From positions 1-64,000 of the forward strand of contig JAFLBG010000009.1 of assembly GCA_017303975.1 (NCBI GenBank): a stretch of DNA of 64,000 nt, given 5' to 3'. Origin of the DNA: Bacteroidota bacterium (lineage in GTDB: Bacteria; Bacteroidota; Bacteroidia; JAFLBG01). The notes under the pieces are model-generated. The model did no database searches, had not been told where the DNA came from, and saw only the letters and a program-made list of their open reading frames with translations. Position numbers and translations under genes: made by a program. Positions within the stretch are counted from its first letter, which is position 1; each line of letters begins with the position of its first letter. Shown piece after piece: positions 1-7,046 of the stretch.

Positions 1-26
1 ACAATTCTTCTCATAATCTGTATTGT

Positions 27-353
27 TTAAATTTCGGTTATAAAAATAATTACTAATGCGCACATTACTCCCGTTAAAAAAGTCCCTATACTCATTTTGA
101 CCGTGCTTAAGAGTGATCGTTTAAAATCATTCCTAAAAAAATTGCTAAAAAACAGCAAGTTTACGATAAAACACGTAAGTAAAAAGACGGATACTAACAT
201 ACCTATTTTATTACTATTTGTTGTCAAAAACGTGTTAAAACTTTCATAGGTAAGAAAAACTGGTATTTTGAACAGTAAAATATCAAAAAAAACTATAAGG
301 GTGAAATTTAGTGTAAGGAATAACAATATCTGCTTTGTTGAAGGAATCATCAT
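27..353 (-). CDS. Small membrane protein, unknown function
   Basis: This 108-residue ORF is strongly hydrophobic, with about three predicted membrane segments (residues roughly 8-30, 50-70 and 85-106) and a basic loop (RNDFKRS) near residue 75. Two ATG codons in a row start the frame. I recognise no family. It lies inside the putative integrative element, on the same strand as the integrase but separated from it by the structured non-coding stretch. It could be a cargo gene of the element, for example part of a defence or regulatory module, but nothing in the sequence shows a function. Confidence 0.5.
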   Translation of the reverse strand: MMIPSTKQILLFLTLNFTLIVFFDILLFKIPVFLTYESFNTFLTTNSNKIGMLVSVFLLTCFIVNLLFFSNFFRNDFKRSLLSTVKMSIGTFLTGVMCALVIIFITEI

Positions 354-388
354 GGTTATATGTATTTAATTAATTGTATAAATTAAAT

Positions 389-552
389 GGGGTATGCGCC
401 TCTCCAGGTACATACCCCTCCATGATAAAATATGGTGGGTGCGTTACCTTACACATCCACTTAGTTAGAAGGTTCCGCGAGGACCCGATCCACCAGTAAA
501 ATGAGAAGGACGCGCCCATATTTGGGCGCTCCTCGTCATTTGCCGGTGGATC
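389..552. ncRNA. Candidate structured RNA or DNA-hairpin region (four stem-loops), strand unknown
   Basis: The 327-base gap between the membrane protein and the integrase contains consecutive inverted repeats. GGGGTATG (389-396) pairs with CATACCCC (411-418). GTGGGTG (435-441) pairs with CAC-AT-CCAC (452-460). GGTTC (471-475) pairs with GGACC (482-486) with one wobble. A long composite stem is closed by GATCCACC (488-495) and GGTGGATC (545-552), with AATGA/TCATT, AGGA/TCCT and GCGCCC/GGGCGC nested inside around the loop ATATTT (519-524). The stretch is much more GC-rich than its surroundings. It could be a regulatory RNA, a retron-like non-coding RNA (no reverse transcriptase is in view) or a DNA structure used by a mobile element. 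The remaining bases of the gap (553-680) show nothing else clear. Confidence 0.45.
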
Positions 553-680
553 TAAAAATTTCGCGGATTTTCTAATACCTAAGCAAGCAACAATGCGCTA
601 TAAATTATTTCATATAAAATTCTACATCATTTCTTTATTTTAATTCAAATTTACGAAACTTTCAGTACTTCTTAGCGGGA

Positions 681-1976
681 TTAAAAATTCATAACCGTTT
701 TTACGGCTTCTCCCACTTTTTGTTTGTTCATCCAATGCCTTTGATAATTAATAGTAGTTTGAATGTCCGAATGCCTGTAAATCAACTGCAATGTTTGAAT
801 TGGTATTTTATCTCCTGAGAGATTTCCGAAAGTATGCCGGGCAAGATGATTATTTAAACTTTTTTTAATCTTGGCTTCCTTAGCAAGTTCCTTCAACCAT
901 ATATTGTAAATTCTGATTGCATTTTTCAGTTTTATTTTAACATCCTTTGGATCATCTAAATTTGCTTTACTCATTTCAGGAAAGATATATCCTTTGTTTT
1001 CATCCTTATATTTTTCATAATACTTTAATATCCTTTTTGCCCTCTCAACGAGAGGAACCTCCACCGGTTTATTATTTTTGCCCATAACATAAGTTAAAGA
1101 ATCAGGATTAATTTGTTCCCATTTTGTTTTGAGAACATCACTAATCCTTGCTCCGCCCCAGCATAAAGATAAAATCCAGGAATTTTTAGCATGAATCCAT
1201 GTATCGGTTCTTTCTTTAAGTTTTGCTTTTTCCAATGCCACAACTTCATTTTCTTCTAATGCTATTTTTTGACTTTCGGGCATACGCATTTTGTAACCAC
1301 TTTTTCCGCTAAAGGGATAGTTTTCCCTTGTGATAGCCTTAGCCTCAATCGCTCTATTATAAACCGTTCTAATTACATTCATGTGATTAAAAATATTCCT
1401 TTCTGAGTGTCTGCCATCTACTTCTAAATAAATAGCAAGATTTCTAAGAAAAGAGGGAGTAATAGAGCTGAATTTAATATCCTGATTTACTATTTTTCTA
1501 AATATTGATTTTTCATTTTCCCTTTCTAAATTTGGAAATTGAACATTAAAATCTTTGTCATAAAAAAATGACCAAATATTTTTCCCTTTGCCATCTACGG
1601 AAGTAGCTTCATGGTGTTGATTTTTCTTAAATTGTTCTTCAACATAATCGCTGAAAAAGTCAAAGAATGTTTCTGAGCTTTTTACATCCTTTAAAATGTT
1701 TATAATCTTTTCCGGTGTTAAATCACTTTTCCCTGATTCATATTGAAGGATTAGATCAGCAGCAAGAGAATCCTTAGCCTTGATGGTATTATTAATTCTC
1801 TTATAATGTTCGTGGGTGCGGTTGACTAACTTATTGGCTGCATCCCACTGACTTTCTAAAACATTTTCAATAAAAACAAATTTATGCTTTCGATCAAAAG
1901 TTAAGCGCAGAGCAACAAATCTCGAACCGTCAGATAATTTCTTGCCTTTGAATAAAACGATTTTGGATGAGGCCAT
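681..1976 (-). CDS. Tyrosine-type site-specific integrase (Arm DNA-binding, SAM-like and catalytic domains)
   Basis: This 431-residue recombinase has the layout common in Bacteroidota integrative elements: an N-terminal Arm-type DNA-binding domain (about 1-75), a SAM-like core-binding domain (about 105-225) and a C-terminal catalytic domain. The catalytic set is complete: Arg in GGARISDVL (near 277), the beta-hairpin Lys in MGKNNKPVEVPL (near 300), HLARH (near 377), His in YRHSD (near 400) and the nucleophile Tyr in INYQRH (near 408). It should integrate and excise the element at the tRNA-Met fragment downstream. Its ATG lies 2 bases after the stop codon of the small Arm-domain ORF, so the two are probably translated together. 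The gene looks intact. Confidence 0.92.
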   Translation of the reverse strand: MASSKIVLFKGKKLSDGSRFVALRLTFDRKHKFVFIENVLESQWDAANKLVNRTHEHYKRINNTIKAKDSLAADLILQYESGKSDLTPEKIINILKDVKSSETFFDFFSDYVEEQFKKNQHHEATSVDGKGKNIWSFFYDKDFNVQFPNLERENEKSIFRKIVNQDIKFSSITPSFLRNLAIYLEVDGRHSERNIFNHMNVIRTVYNRAIEAKAITRENYPFSGKSGYKMRMPESQKIALEENEVVALEKAKLKERTDTWIHAKNSWILSLCWGGARISDVLKTKWEQINPDSLTYVMGKNNKPVEVPLVERAKRILKYYEKYKDENKGYIFPEMSKANLDDPKDVKIKLKNAIRIYNIWLKELAKEAKIKKSLNNHLARHTFGNLSGDKIPIQTLQLIYRHSDIQTTINYQRHWMNKQKVGEAVKTVMNF

Positions 1977-1978
1977 AT

Positions 1979-2230
1979 TTACAAGGGTTTAATAGGATTA
2001 TTTTCTTGTTGTAATTCATTCCATCTCTTTACTATCAATTTATTTATCAATGTATGCTGTGGATGATTGGGTAAAACTTTTGCTCTATCCGCATCCCAAT
2101 GAATCGAATTAATGCTTTTCTTTAGGAAAAAATACTTGACTTTTCTATCTTTCGTCACTTTAATTGCAAGGGGATGTGAACCATCCTTTAGTTTTTTGCT
2201 TTTATTCAGTATTACTTTAACAGATGCCAT
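1979..2230 (-). CDS. Stand-alone integrase Arm DNA-binding domain protein
   Basis: This 83-residue protein resembles only the N-terminal Arm domain of the adjacent integrase. Both start MAS-K, both carry K-KKL-DGS near residue 12 and W-DA near residue 46, and the spacing matches. It stops right after that domain, with no core-binding or catalytic part. It is the first gene of a two-gene unit, with its stop 2 bases before the integrase ATG. A possible role is to occupy arm-type sites and so modulate integration against excision, as small Xis-like proteins do. It could also be a leftover of a duplicated or truncated integrase. Function is inferred only from the domain match. Confidence 0.65.
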   Translation of the reverse strand: MASVKVILNKSKKLKDGSHPLAIKVTKDRKVKYFFLKKSINSIHWDADRAKVLPNHPQHTLINKLIVKRWNELQQENNPIKPL

Positions 2231-2252
2231 GATGTTTACTTTAAAAATGCTT

Positions 2253-2304
2253 CGGAAACAAATATACGATTATTGCGGAAACTGGTTTCCACATAGTTTC
2301 CACA
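2253..2304. promoter_or_regulatory. Cluster of GGAAAC/GTTTCC repeats upstream of the integrase genes, with a -7-like box
   Basis: Direct repeats CGGAAAC (2253-2259 and 2276-2282) are followed by direct repeats GTTTCCACA (2285-2293 and 2296-2304) that lie 11 bases apart, one helical turn. Read on the minus strand, TATATTTG (2266 to 2259) fits the Bacteroidota -7 consensus TAnnTTTG and lies 29 bases before the Arm-domain ATG. The cluster sits between the integrase genes and the tRNA fragment, where arm-type integrase sites or an autoregulatory operator would be expected. No good -33 TTTG was seen at the right spacing. Confidence 0.45.
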
Positions 2305-2428
2305 ATTTTACTTTTTTACCCGTTTTTAACCAGTTTAAACCAATATTGGAAAACCTTGACAATACTGGTAAAATGAAGATATATCAAGGGTTTGAAAAGA
2401 TTTAAACCTGTTAGCGTGGGCAATAATG

Positions 2429-2475
2429 TAGGGTTCATAACCCTGAGGTCACGGGTTCGAGTCCCGTCTCCGCTA
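2429..2475 (+). pseudogene. 3' part of a tRNA-Met gene (anticodon CAT), likely attR
   Basis: Anticodon stem-loop (TAGGG / TTCATAA / CCCTG, 2429-2445), variable loop (2446-2450), T-arm (ACGGG TTCGAGT CCCGT, 2451-2467), acceptor 3' strand CTCCGCT (2468-2474) and discriminator A (2475) are all in place, and no CCA is encoded. The D-arm is missing. The upstream AGCGTGG (2413-2419) could pair with most of the acceptor strand, but only 9 bases remain where the D-arm should be. Similarity starting at the anticodon stem is the usual result of integrase crossover in a tRNA gene. A functional tRNA is unlikely. Confidence 0.65.
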
Positions 2476-2581
2476 CTAAAACCGATACAATTGTGTCGGT
2501 TTTTTTTTGCGACTTGTTTACTGTTTACATATTATATTCGGATTTACATCATAAAATCTATATTGGGTACACTTCCAATAT
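2450..2581 (+). repeat. Direct repeat copy 1: tRNA T-arm/acceptor, terminator and GIY-YIG gene start
   Basis: 132 bases that recur at 2788-2918 with a single difference, one T fewer in the terminator T-run. The unit begins with CACGGG of the T-arm, contains the acceptor strand and terminator, and ends in codons for the GIY-YIG motif region. Beyond it the two copies diverge but still share a few bases (GCGATTGCT). Confidence 0.9.
2481..2508 (+). terminator. Rho-independent terminator of the tRNA locus (copy 1)
   Basis: ACCGATAC (2481-2488) pairs with GTGTCGGT (2493-2500, one G-U pair) and is followed by a run of T. It lies a few bases after the tRNA 3' end, as expected for a tRNA transcript. 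Confidence 0.8.
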
Positions 2582-2762
2582 GCAAGAGCGATTGCTTTCA
2601 CACAACCAATTAGCGACAAAAGGATATACCATAAAATTTAGGCCGTGGAGAATCATTCACACCGAAACATTTGATACAAAAGCTATTGCCATGAAAAGGG
2701 AAAAGGAGTTAAAATCTGCTCAAGGAAGAAAATTTGTTTGGAGCCTAATTAACAAAGAATAA
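2514..2762 (+). CDS. GIY-YIG domain endonuclease-like protein
   Basis: A small single-domain GIY-YIG protein (82 residues from a TTG start). The motif appears as TVYILYS followed by IYIGYTSN, with a downstream Arg in QERLLSHN and a Glu in REKELKSAQGRKF that would fit the usual catalytic Arg and Glu. Such proteins are frequent next to tRNA and rRNA genes in Bacteroidota, and their role is not established. There is no ATG: the TTG at 2514 gives the usual length, while a GTG at 2493 would start inside the tRNA terminator hairpin. The first part of the gene lies in the duplicated 132-base unit. A second, truncated copy follows. Confidence 0.7.
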   Translation: MFTVYILYSDLHHKIYIGYTSNMQERLLSHNQLATKGYTIKFRPWRIIHTETFDTKAIAMKREKELKSAQGRKFVWSLINKE

Positions 2763-2771
2763 GGATTCTTA

Positions 2772-2787
2772 TCCGCCAGATGGCGGA
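2772..2787. repeat. Short palindrome TCCGCCA-GA-TGGCGGA
   Basis: A 7-base perfect inverted repeat with a 2-base centre lies right after the GIY-YIG stop and immediately before the second tRNA-tail copy. It resembles REP-type palindromes and could mark the junction of the duplicated unit. Confidence 0.5.
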
Positions 2788-2918
2788 CACGGGTTCGAGT
2801 CCCGTCTCCGCTACTAAAACCGATACAATTGTGTCGGTTTTTTTTGCGACTTGTTTACTGTTTACATATTATATTCGGATTTACATCATAAAATCTATAT
2901 TGGGTACACTTCCAATAT
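2788..2918 (+). repeat. Direct repeat copy 2: tRNA T-arm/acceptor, terminator and GIY-YIG gene start
   Basis: 131 bases matching 2450-2581 except for one missing T. It contains only the T-arm and acceptor strand of the tRNA, not the anticodon arm, then a terminator (stem 2819-2826 / 2831-2838 plus T-run) and the start of a GIY-YIG gene. Confidence 0.9.
2819..2845 (+). terminator. Rho-independent terminator (copy 2)
   Basis: Same hairpin as at 2481-2508 (ACCGATAC / GTGTCGGT) with an 8-T run. It follows an orphan tRNA tail and probably has no transcript of its own to end. Confidence 0.55.
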
Positions 2919-2985
2919 TGAACAGCGATTGCTATCTATTGCACATTGTTTTAAAATTGCAATAAGCACAAGTTTCAATATTTGA
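2851..2985 (+). pseudogene. Truncated GIY-YIG gene (second copy)
   Basis: From a TTG at 2851 the frame encodes the same GIY-YIG start as the first copy (TVYILYS, IYIGYTSN) and continues with IEQRLLS in place of MQERLLS. It then runs out of the family and reads antisense into the 3' end of the AddB-like gene, stopping at 2985 after 44 residues. The catalytic Glu region is absent, so this is a remnant. Confidence 0.6.
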
Positions 2986-5694
2986 AGTCTGCGTAAAAGG
3001 CTTGTCAGGATTAGCAATTCTTCTCAAAAGTGTTGCAAGCTCTTGCTCAAAATCAGCTATGTCGGAATCTGTAATATCGTTATTCTTTTTTATGGTAAGA
3101 GGAAACCCGGTAGAATTAATATTGCGCAACGACATCAGCAATAATTGTTTATTGCTTCTAAACTCCTGATTGGTAATCCAACCATAAAAAAGCAACTGAA
3201 ATGTCTTGGCAGTATTGTCTTTTGTTAAGACTTCAGCTATCGAGTTGATAGTAACTTCTTTTTTTTCTACAACACCAGTTTTGTAATCAATAATTCTAAG
3301 CTGATTATTATACAAATCTATCCTATCGATTTTACCCTTCAGAATAAACGACTCGTTATCAAACTTAAACTCCCGTTTAAATTCTTTCTCCTGATGCAAC
3401 ACAGTAATAGAATTACTCTCCGTCAATTTACTTTCGCTCTGTAAAAATTTAGTGAAATACTGAAATATAACTCGATAAATAAGCAGGTTCGCACCTTCCT
3501 GAAATTGAGAAATATTATTCTTTAGTAAGATATTCTTTAGTTCTTGCTCATATAGCTTAACATCTATCTTATAATCCTCAGGAGCTAATTTTCGACCAAT
3601 TAAATCTTTATAGAAAAACTCCAACAAGCTATGCAGCGCAGTACCAAAAACATTCTGCTCAATAGACTCCGACACTTCTGTATTTTCCTTTATCCGTAAA
3701 ACATTAGTTAAATAAAACTTTAATTCGCATTCCAAAAAATTTATTAGAGCACTTGCCGAAATTCCGGTAGTAAGCAGTTGAGCTACCTTTGACTTAACAT
3801 CCTCCGTCTTTTCAATTTCTATTTTAGCAGCTTGCATGTTAGCGTTTGTAAATCCAACCGTGTATTCTGTTAATTCAATGGCGGGATTTATATCACACAG
3901 CTCATTCTGCAATTGGTATATGTATCTACTTTTTTCTTTACTTCCAAAAACATCCTTTACTAAACTATAGGTTAGGTAAACGGTTTTAGCGCGTTGCAAT
4001 AATCTATAAAAATGATAAGAGAAAATTGCATCTTTATCTTGATGTGTAGGTAAACCATACTCACATCTTATATCAAACGGAATAAACGAATTGAATGATT
4101 TTCCGGCAGGCACCACGCCTTCGTTTACCGATGTAATAATTACTGTTTCAAAATCAAGACAGCGTGTCTCCAACATCCCCATAACTTGCAGATTAGACGT
4201 TTGGTCTGACTTGTAAGGTATTTTTGCATTTGCAATTTTCAGATTTAGCACTAGCTTAAACAAGTCTAGTGAGAAATCTGTGGGATTAATTTTGTTGGAA
4301 ATGGTGTGAATTAACTCAAACAACAACTCTTTGTAATGAATAAAAATTACTTTCTCGTCAACACTTTTTGTTGGTATAATCTTGTGTTCTATTTGTTCAA
4401 ATAAAAACAAGAAAAAATGTTCGACATCACTACTCTTATTTATCGGATTAAATAAATGCCTTACCAGCTCTGCCTCTTTGGGAACAACATCCAACACAAA
4501 AGAAAGATTAACTTGTGTCAAGTTGGTTGAAATGATTTTGTTTTTTAGAATACTGCACGTTTCAGGTCCCATCAACTCTTCTAATAAAGGGTGTGAAAGA
4601 ATTTGAAGAAACGATTTATGGTAAAATAATTTTTCCTTTTCGTCTGAAAATAGTTTGTTTTGATGTAACTCAACCCACTGCATAACAAACTCCGAAATGC
4701 TTGAATTACCAATTGGATAGCCAATTGTTATGTAGTAGTTTTCGGTTAAGGTTTGTGTAAGAAGCAACGACTGCATTTCATCGGGCAAAATGATTGCGGT
4801 TGGAGCATCCTTATTTATTTTTGAGGAAACTATATCGTTAATAAGCTCTGCTTGTATTGAATTTCCGGGTGCTCCAATTACATGTATTTTTTTCTTTTGA
4901 GTCTTTAGTTGCTGCTCTTTTATTAACACTACAGCCGACTCATGCTTTCTATACTGTTTAATTAATGTGCGAATAAACTTCCCACCTTCGTGTAAAGTAT
5001 TATTCAAGTAATATTCATCCGCATCAAAAAAAAGCGTACACTTATTTTTTTTGAGTAGATATGTAATTATTTCCTCTTCACATTTATTAAACGCATTAAA
5101 GCCAACAAAGTAATACATGGAAAACTCTTGCGGTGAAAGGAGTTTATCTGCATTCTTAACCAAATATCTGTAAGCAAGTCCGGGATAGGCTTGTTTACTT
5201 TCAAGTAGCTCTTTGTTGGTAGCATTGTAAACACTATTTAAATTAGCCCAAAGTTGATCGAAATTTAACTGAATTTGAGATAAGGAAGTTGACTGTTTGT
5301 TCCACTGCTCTAGCTCTTTTATATATTTTATATCTGTAAATAGTTTTTTTGTGTCAACTAAAAAACTGTCTATTTCATTAAAATCATTTAGCAAATTTTG
5401 CCCCCAATGAATAAATTTCTTGAACTCTTCTTTGGGGTATTTTTTTTTAATCTCTTTGAATAAAACTACCAAATGATCAAGCGTATCAATTGGTTTTAGC
5501 GCAGTTGTTTCATATACAAAATCTTCTGAAGAATAGAATGTTGGACTCCAAATTACGTTGGCAATCTGTTGTACTAACTCCTGTTTAAATTTTAATGCAG
5601 AGCGTTTATTTGGAAAGATAAAGCAAGCTTTCTCGAGAGAAGCATCAGCCTCCACTACTTTTTGTGCAACTTTACTTAAAAAAGTTTCTTTCAT
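2932..5694 (-). CDS. PD-(D/E)XK nuclease family protein, AddB-like
   Basis: This 920-residue protein resembles the AddB subunit of AddAB-type recombination nucleases. The N-terminus has the degenerate helicase-like start (FPNKRSALKFK). The C-terminal nuclease domain shows GKIDRID (near 790) and IIDYKTG (near 800), the PD-(D/E)XK core. One Cys near 653 (NFLECELKFY) and three at the C-terminus (ETCAYCNFKTMC) form the iron-sulphur cluster set typical of AddB. It probably works in double-strand break processing. No AddA-like helicase is in the window, and the tRNA/integrase junction lies immediately downstream. The GIY-YIG remnant overlaps its last codons on the opposite strand. Confidence 0.85.
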   Translation of the reverse strand: MKETFLSKVAQKVVEADASLEKACFIFPNKRSALKFKQELVQQIANVIWSPTFYSSEDFVYETTALKPIDTLDHLVVLFKEIKKKYPKEEFKKFIHWGQNLLNDFNEIDSFLVDTKKLFTDIKYIKELEQWNKQSTSLSQIQLNFDQLWANLNSVYNATNKELLESKQAYPGLAYRYLVKNADKLLSPQEFSMYYFVGFNAFNKCEEEIITYLLKKNKCTLFFDADEYYLNNTLHEGGKFIRTLIKQYRKHESAVVLIKEQQLKTQKKKIHVIGAPGNSIQAELINDIVSSKINKDAPTAIILPDEMQSLLLTQTLTENYYITIGYPIGNSSISEFVMQWVELHQNKLFSDEKEKLFYHKSFLQILSHPLLEELMGPETCSILKNKIISTNLTQVNLSFVLDVVPKEAELVRHLFNPINKSSDVEHFFLFLFEQIEHKIIPTKSVDEKVIFIHYKELLFELIHTISNKINPTDFSLDLFKLVLNLKIANAKIPYKSDQTSNLQVMGMLETRCLDFETVIITSVNEGVVPAGKSFNSFIPFDIRCEYGLPTHQDKDAIFSYHFYRLLQRAKTVYLTYSLVKDVFGSKEKSRYIYQLQNELCDINPAIELTEYTVGFTNANMQAAKIEIEKTEDVKSKVAQLLTTGISASALINFLECELKFYLTNVLRIKENTEVSESIEQNVFGTALHSLLEFFYKDLIGRKLAPEDYKIDVKLYEQELKNILLKNNISQFQEGANLLIYRVIFQYFTKFLQSESKLTESNSITVLHQEKEFKREFKFDNESFILKGKIDRIDLYNNQLRIIDYKTGVVEKKEVTINSIAEVLTKDNTAKTFQLLFYGWITNQEFRSNKQLLLMSLRNINSTGFPLTIKKNNDITDSDIADFEQELATLLRRIANPDKPFTQTSNIETCAYCNFKTMCNR

Positions 5695-5734
5695 TTCGTA
5701 TTTGAGACTACAATAGAATTGTTCCGGACACTTT

Positions 5735-6460
5735 CTAAATAGAATTGTTCATTAAATCACTCATGGTAAAAACTCCTTTTTTTCCTCGAATCCATTCGGC
5801 AGCCAATACTGCGCCTAACGCAAAACCTGTTCTGTTGTGCGCAATATGCTTCAATTCAATAGCATCGATAGCCGAAGTATATTTTACAATATGAGTTCCG
5901 GGAGTTTCGCCCTCTCGTACTGAATTTATAAGCAATTCATTGGGGTTAGAAGTTGTTTCACCTTCCACCCACTTGTCTTTTCGGTGTATGTTTTTTAAAA
6001 TTTGTTCTGCGGTTGTAATGCCTGTACCACTAGGAGAATCTAGCTTATGGATGTGATGAATCTCTTCTATAGAAACATCATAAGCATCATACTTGTTCAT
6101 TAATTGAGCCAAGTATTCATTTACTTTAAAAAAAATATTTACTCCAATACTAAAATTAGTTGCATGAAAAAGTGATTGTTGTTTTGCATTGCATTTGTTT
6201 ACCACATTCTCAAAATCAGCATACCACCCTGTTGTTCCAACCACTATTGGTATCGATGCCTCAAAACATTTGTAAATGTTTTTAAGTACACTTTGTGGAG
6301 TTGAGAATTCAATGGCAACATCAACAGTCTTTAAGGCTTCGTTAGATAATGTTTCCGAATTGCTTTCATCAATTTTGAGCACTATTTCATGTTTCCTGGC
6401 AATTGCAAGTTGCTCGATGGTTTTACCCATTTTTCCATAACCCAATAATGCAATTTTCAT
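5735..6460 (-). CDS. dapB: 4-hydroxy-tetrahydrodipicolinate reductase
   Basis: DapB reduces 4-hydroxy-tetrahydrodipicolinate with NAD(P)H in the diaminopimelate/lysine pathway, in the cytoplasm. The 241-residue length fits the short Bacteroidota form. Visible are the nucleotide-binding start MKIALLGYGKMGK, the VVGTTGW loop, and the substrate-binding stretch EIHHIHKLDSPSGTG near 135-150. It lies 6 bases downstream of the DUF5683 gene, and the order parA-parB-DUF5683-dapB is commonly conserved in the phylum. Diaminopimelate is needed for the peptidoglycan made by the dcw cluster in the same window. Confidence 0.96.
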   Translation of the reverse strand: MKIALLGYGKMGKTIEQLAIARKHEIVLKIDESNSETLSNEALKTVDVAIEFSTPQSVLKNIYKCFEASIPIVVGTTGWYADFENVVNKCNAKQQSLFHATNFSIGVNIFFKVNEYLAQLMNKYDAYDVSIEEIHHIHKLDSPSGTGITTAEQILKNIHRKDKWVEGETTSNPNELLINSVREGETPGTHIVKYTSAIDAIELKHIAHNRTGFALGAVLAAEWIRGKKGVFTMSDLMNNSI

Positions 6461-6466
6461 TTTATT

Positions 6467-7033
6467 CTATTTGAAGTTTGCTGTTAATCTAAATCCGGGA
6501 GCCGGCAATTGATTGTACGATGTATAAATTGTTGTAGGCTGAATTCTCATCGAAAGATTATCACTCACGTCAAAACGCGCCAAGTGCGCATCTACACTAG
6601 CATCAACAATATTAAGCACATATACTACAACCAATCCAACTACAGATAAATCTCTATAACGATGGTAATATTCGTGCAACGATTTTAAGTTATCTGCACT
6701 ATATATTTTCTCATATTCATCTATCGTTTCCGGGTCGTTGTCTATGCGAGCCTTGTAGGCATCTCGGTAGTTTGCATATTTATTATTGGTAGTGTACAGT
6801 GCGTATCCAAGTCCGGCAAATGCACCATATACAATAGGCAATTTCCAATATTTTCTGTTGTAAATCTGCCCAAGCCCAGGCAGTGCAGCCGACAAGGCAG
6901 CAGCCTTTTTAGGAGCAATGTAGGTTCGTTCGTTCTTTTTTACTTTTGTTGTATCCTGCGCAAATCCTTTGTTTAAAAAAGAAAGTGCGAGAGTAAAAAA
7001 AACAATAACGTTGTAGTACAAAACTGATTTCAC
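6467..7033 (-). CDS. DUF5683 domain protein, secreted or membrane-associated
   Basis: This 188-residue protein has an N-terminal signal peptide ending in KGFAQ (about 26). It carries the DUF5683 hallmark LPGLGQIYNRKYWKLP near 50-67, followed by a hydrophobic stretch (IVYGAFAGLGYALY) and a second one (LSVVGLVVVYVLNIVDA). Function is unknown. It sits between parB (13 bases upstream) and dapB (6 bases downstream), the place where this family usually occurs in Bacteroidota. Confidence 0.85.
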   Translation of the reverse strand: MKSVLYYNVIVFFTLALSFLNKGFAQDTTKVKKNERTYIAPKKAAALSAALPGLGQIYNRKYWKLPIVYGAFAGLGYALYTTNNKYANYRDAYKARIDNDPETIDEYEKIYSADNLKSLHEYYHRYRDLSVVGLVVVYVLNIVDASVDAHLARFDVSDNLSMRIQPTTIYTSYNQLPAPGFRLTANFK

Positions 7034-7046
7034 GAATATTTTTTGC

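Larger units (their letters stand above)
1..2445. mobile_element. Right end of an integrative element inserted in a tRNA-Met gene (left end outside the window)
   Basis: A tyrosine integrase gene lies next to a fragment that matches a tRNA-Met only from the anticodon stem to the 3' end (about 2429-2475), with non-tRNA sequence immediately 5' of it. Integrases of this type usually cross over within the 3' half of a tRNA gene and leave such a fragment at the distal junction. I therefore infer that the element body lies to the left and that the intact tRNA sits at its far end, beyond the window start. The rest of the cargo is not visible. The exact right boundary (2429-2445) is inferred from where tRNA similarity begins. 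Confidence 0.6.

Noticed and set aside
389-552. Calling the hairpin region a retron or an integron attC site
   Set aside because: No reverse transcriptase is in view and no attC core sites were found; only a generic structured region is supported.
2392-2965. Short ORFs reading through the tRNA tails and terminators (for example one containing GSSPVSATK)
   Set aside because: They translate tRNA acceptor and terminator sequence and are in the wrong frame for the GIY-YIG protein.
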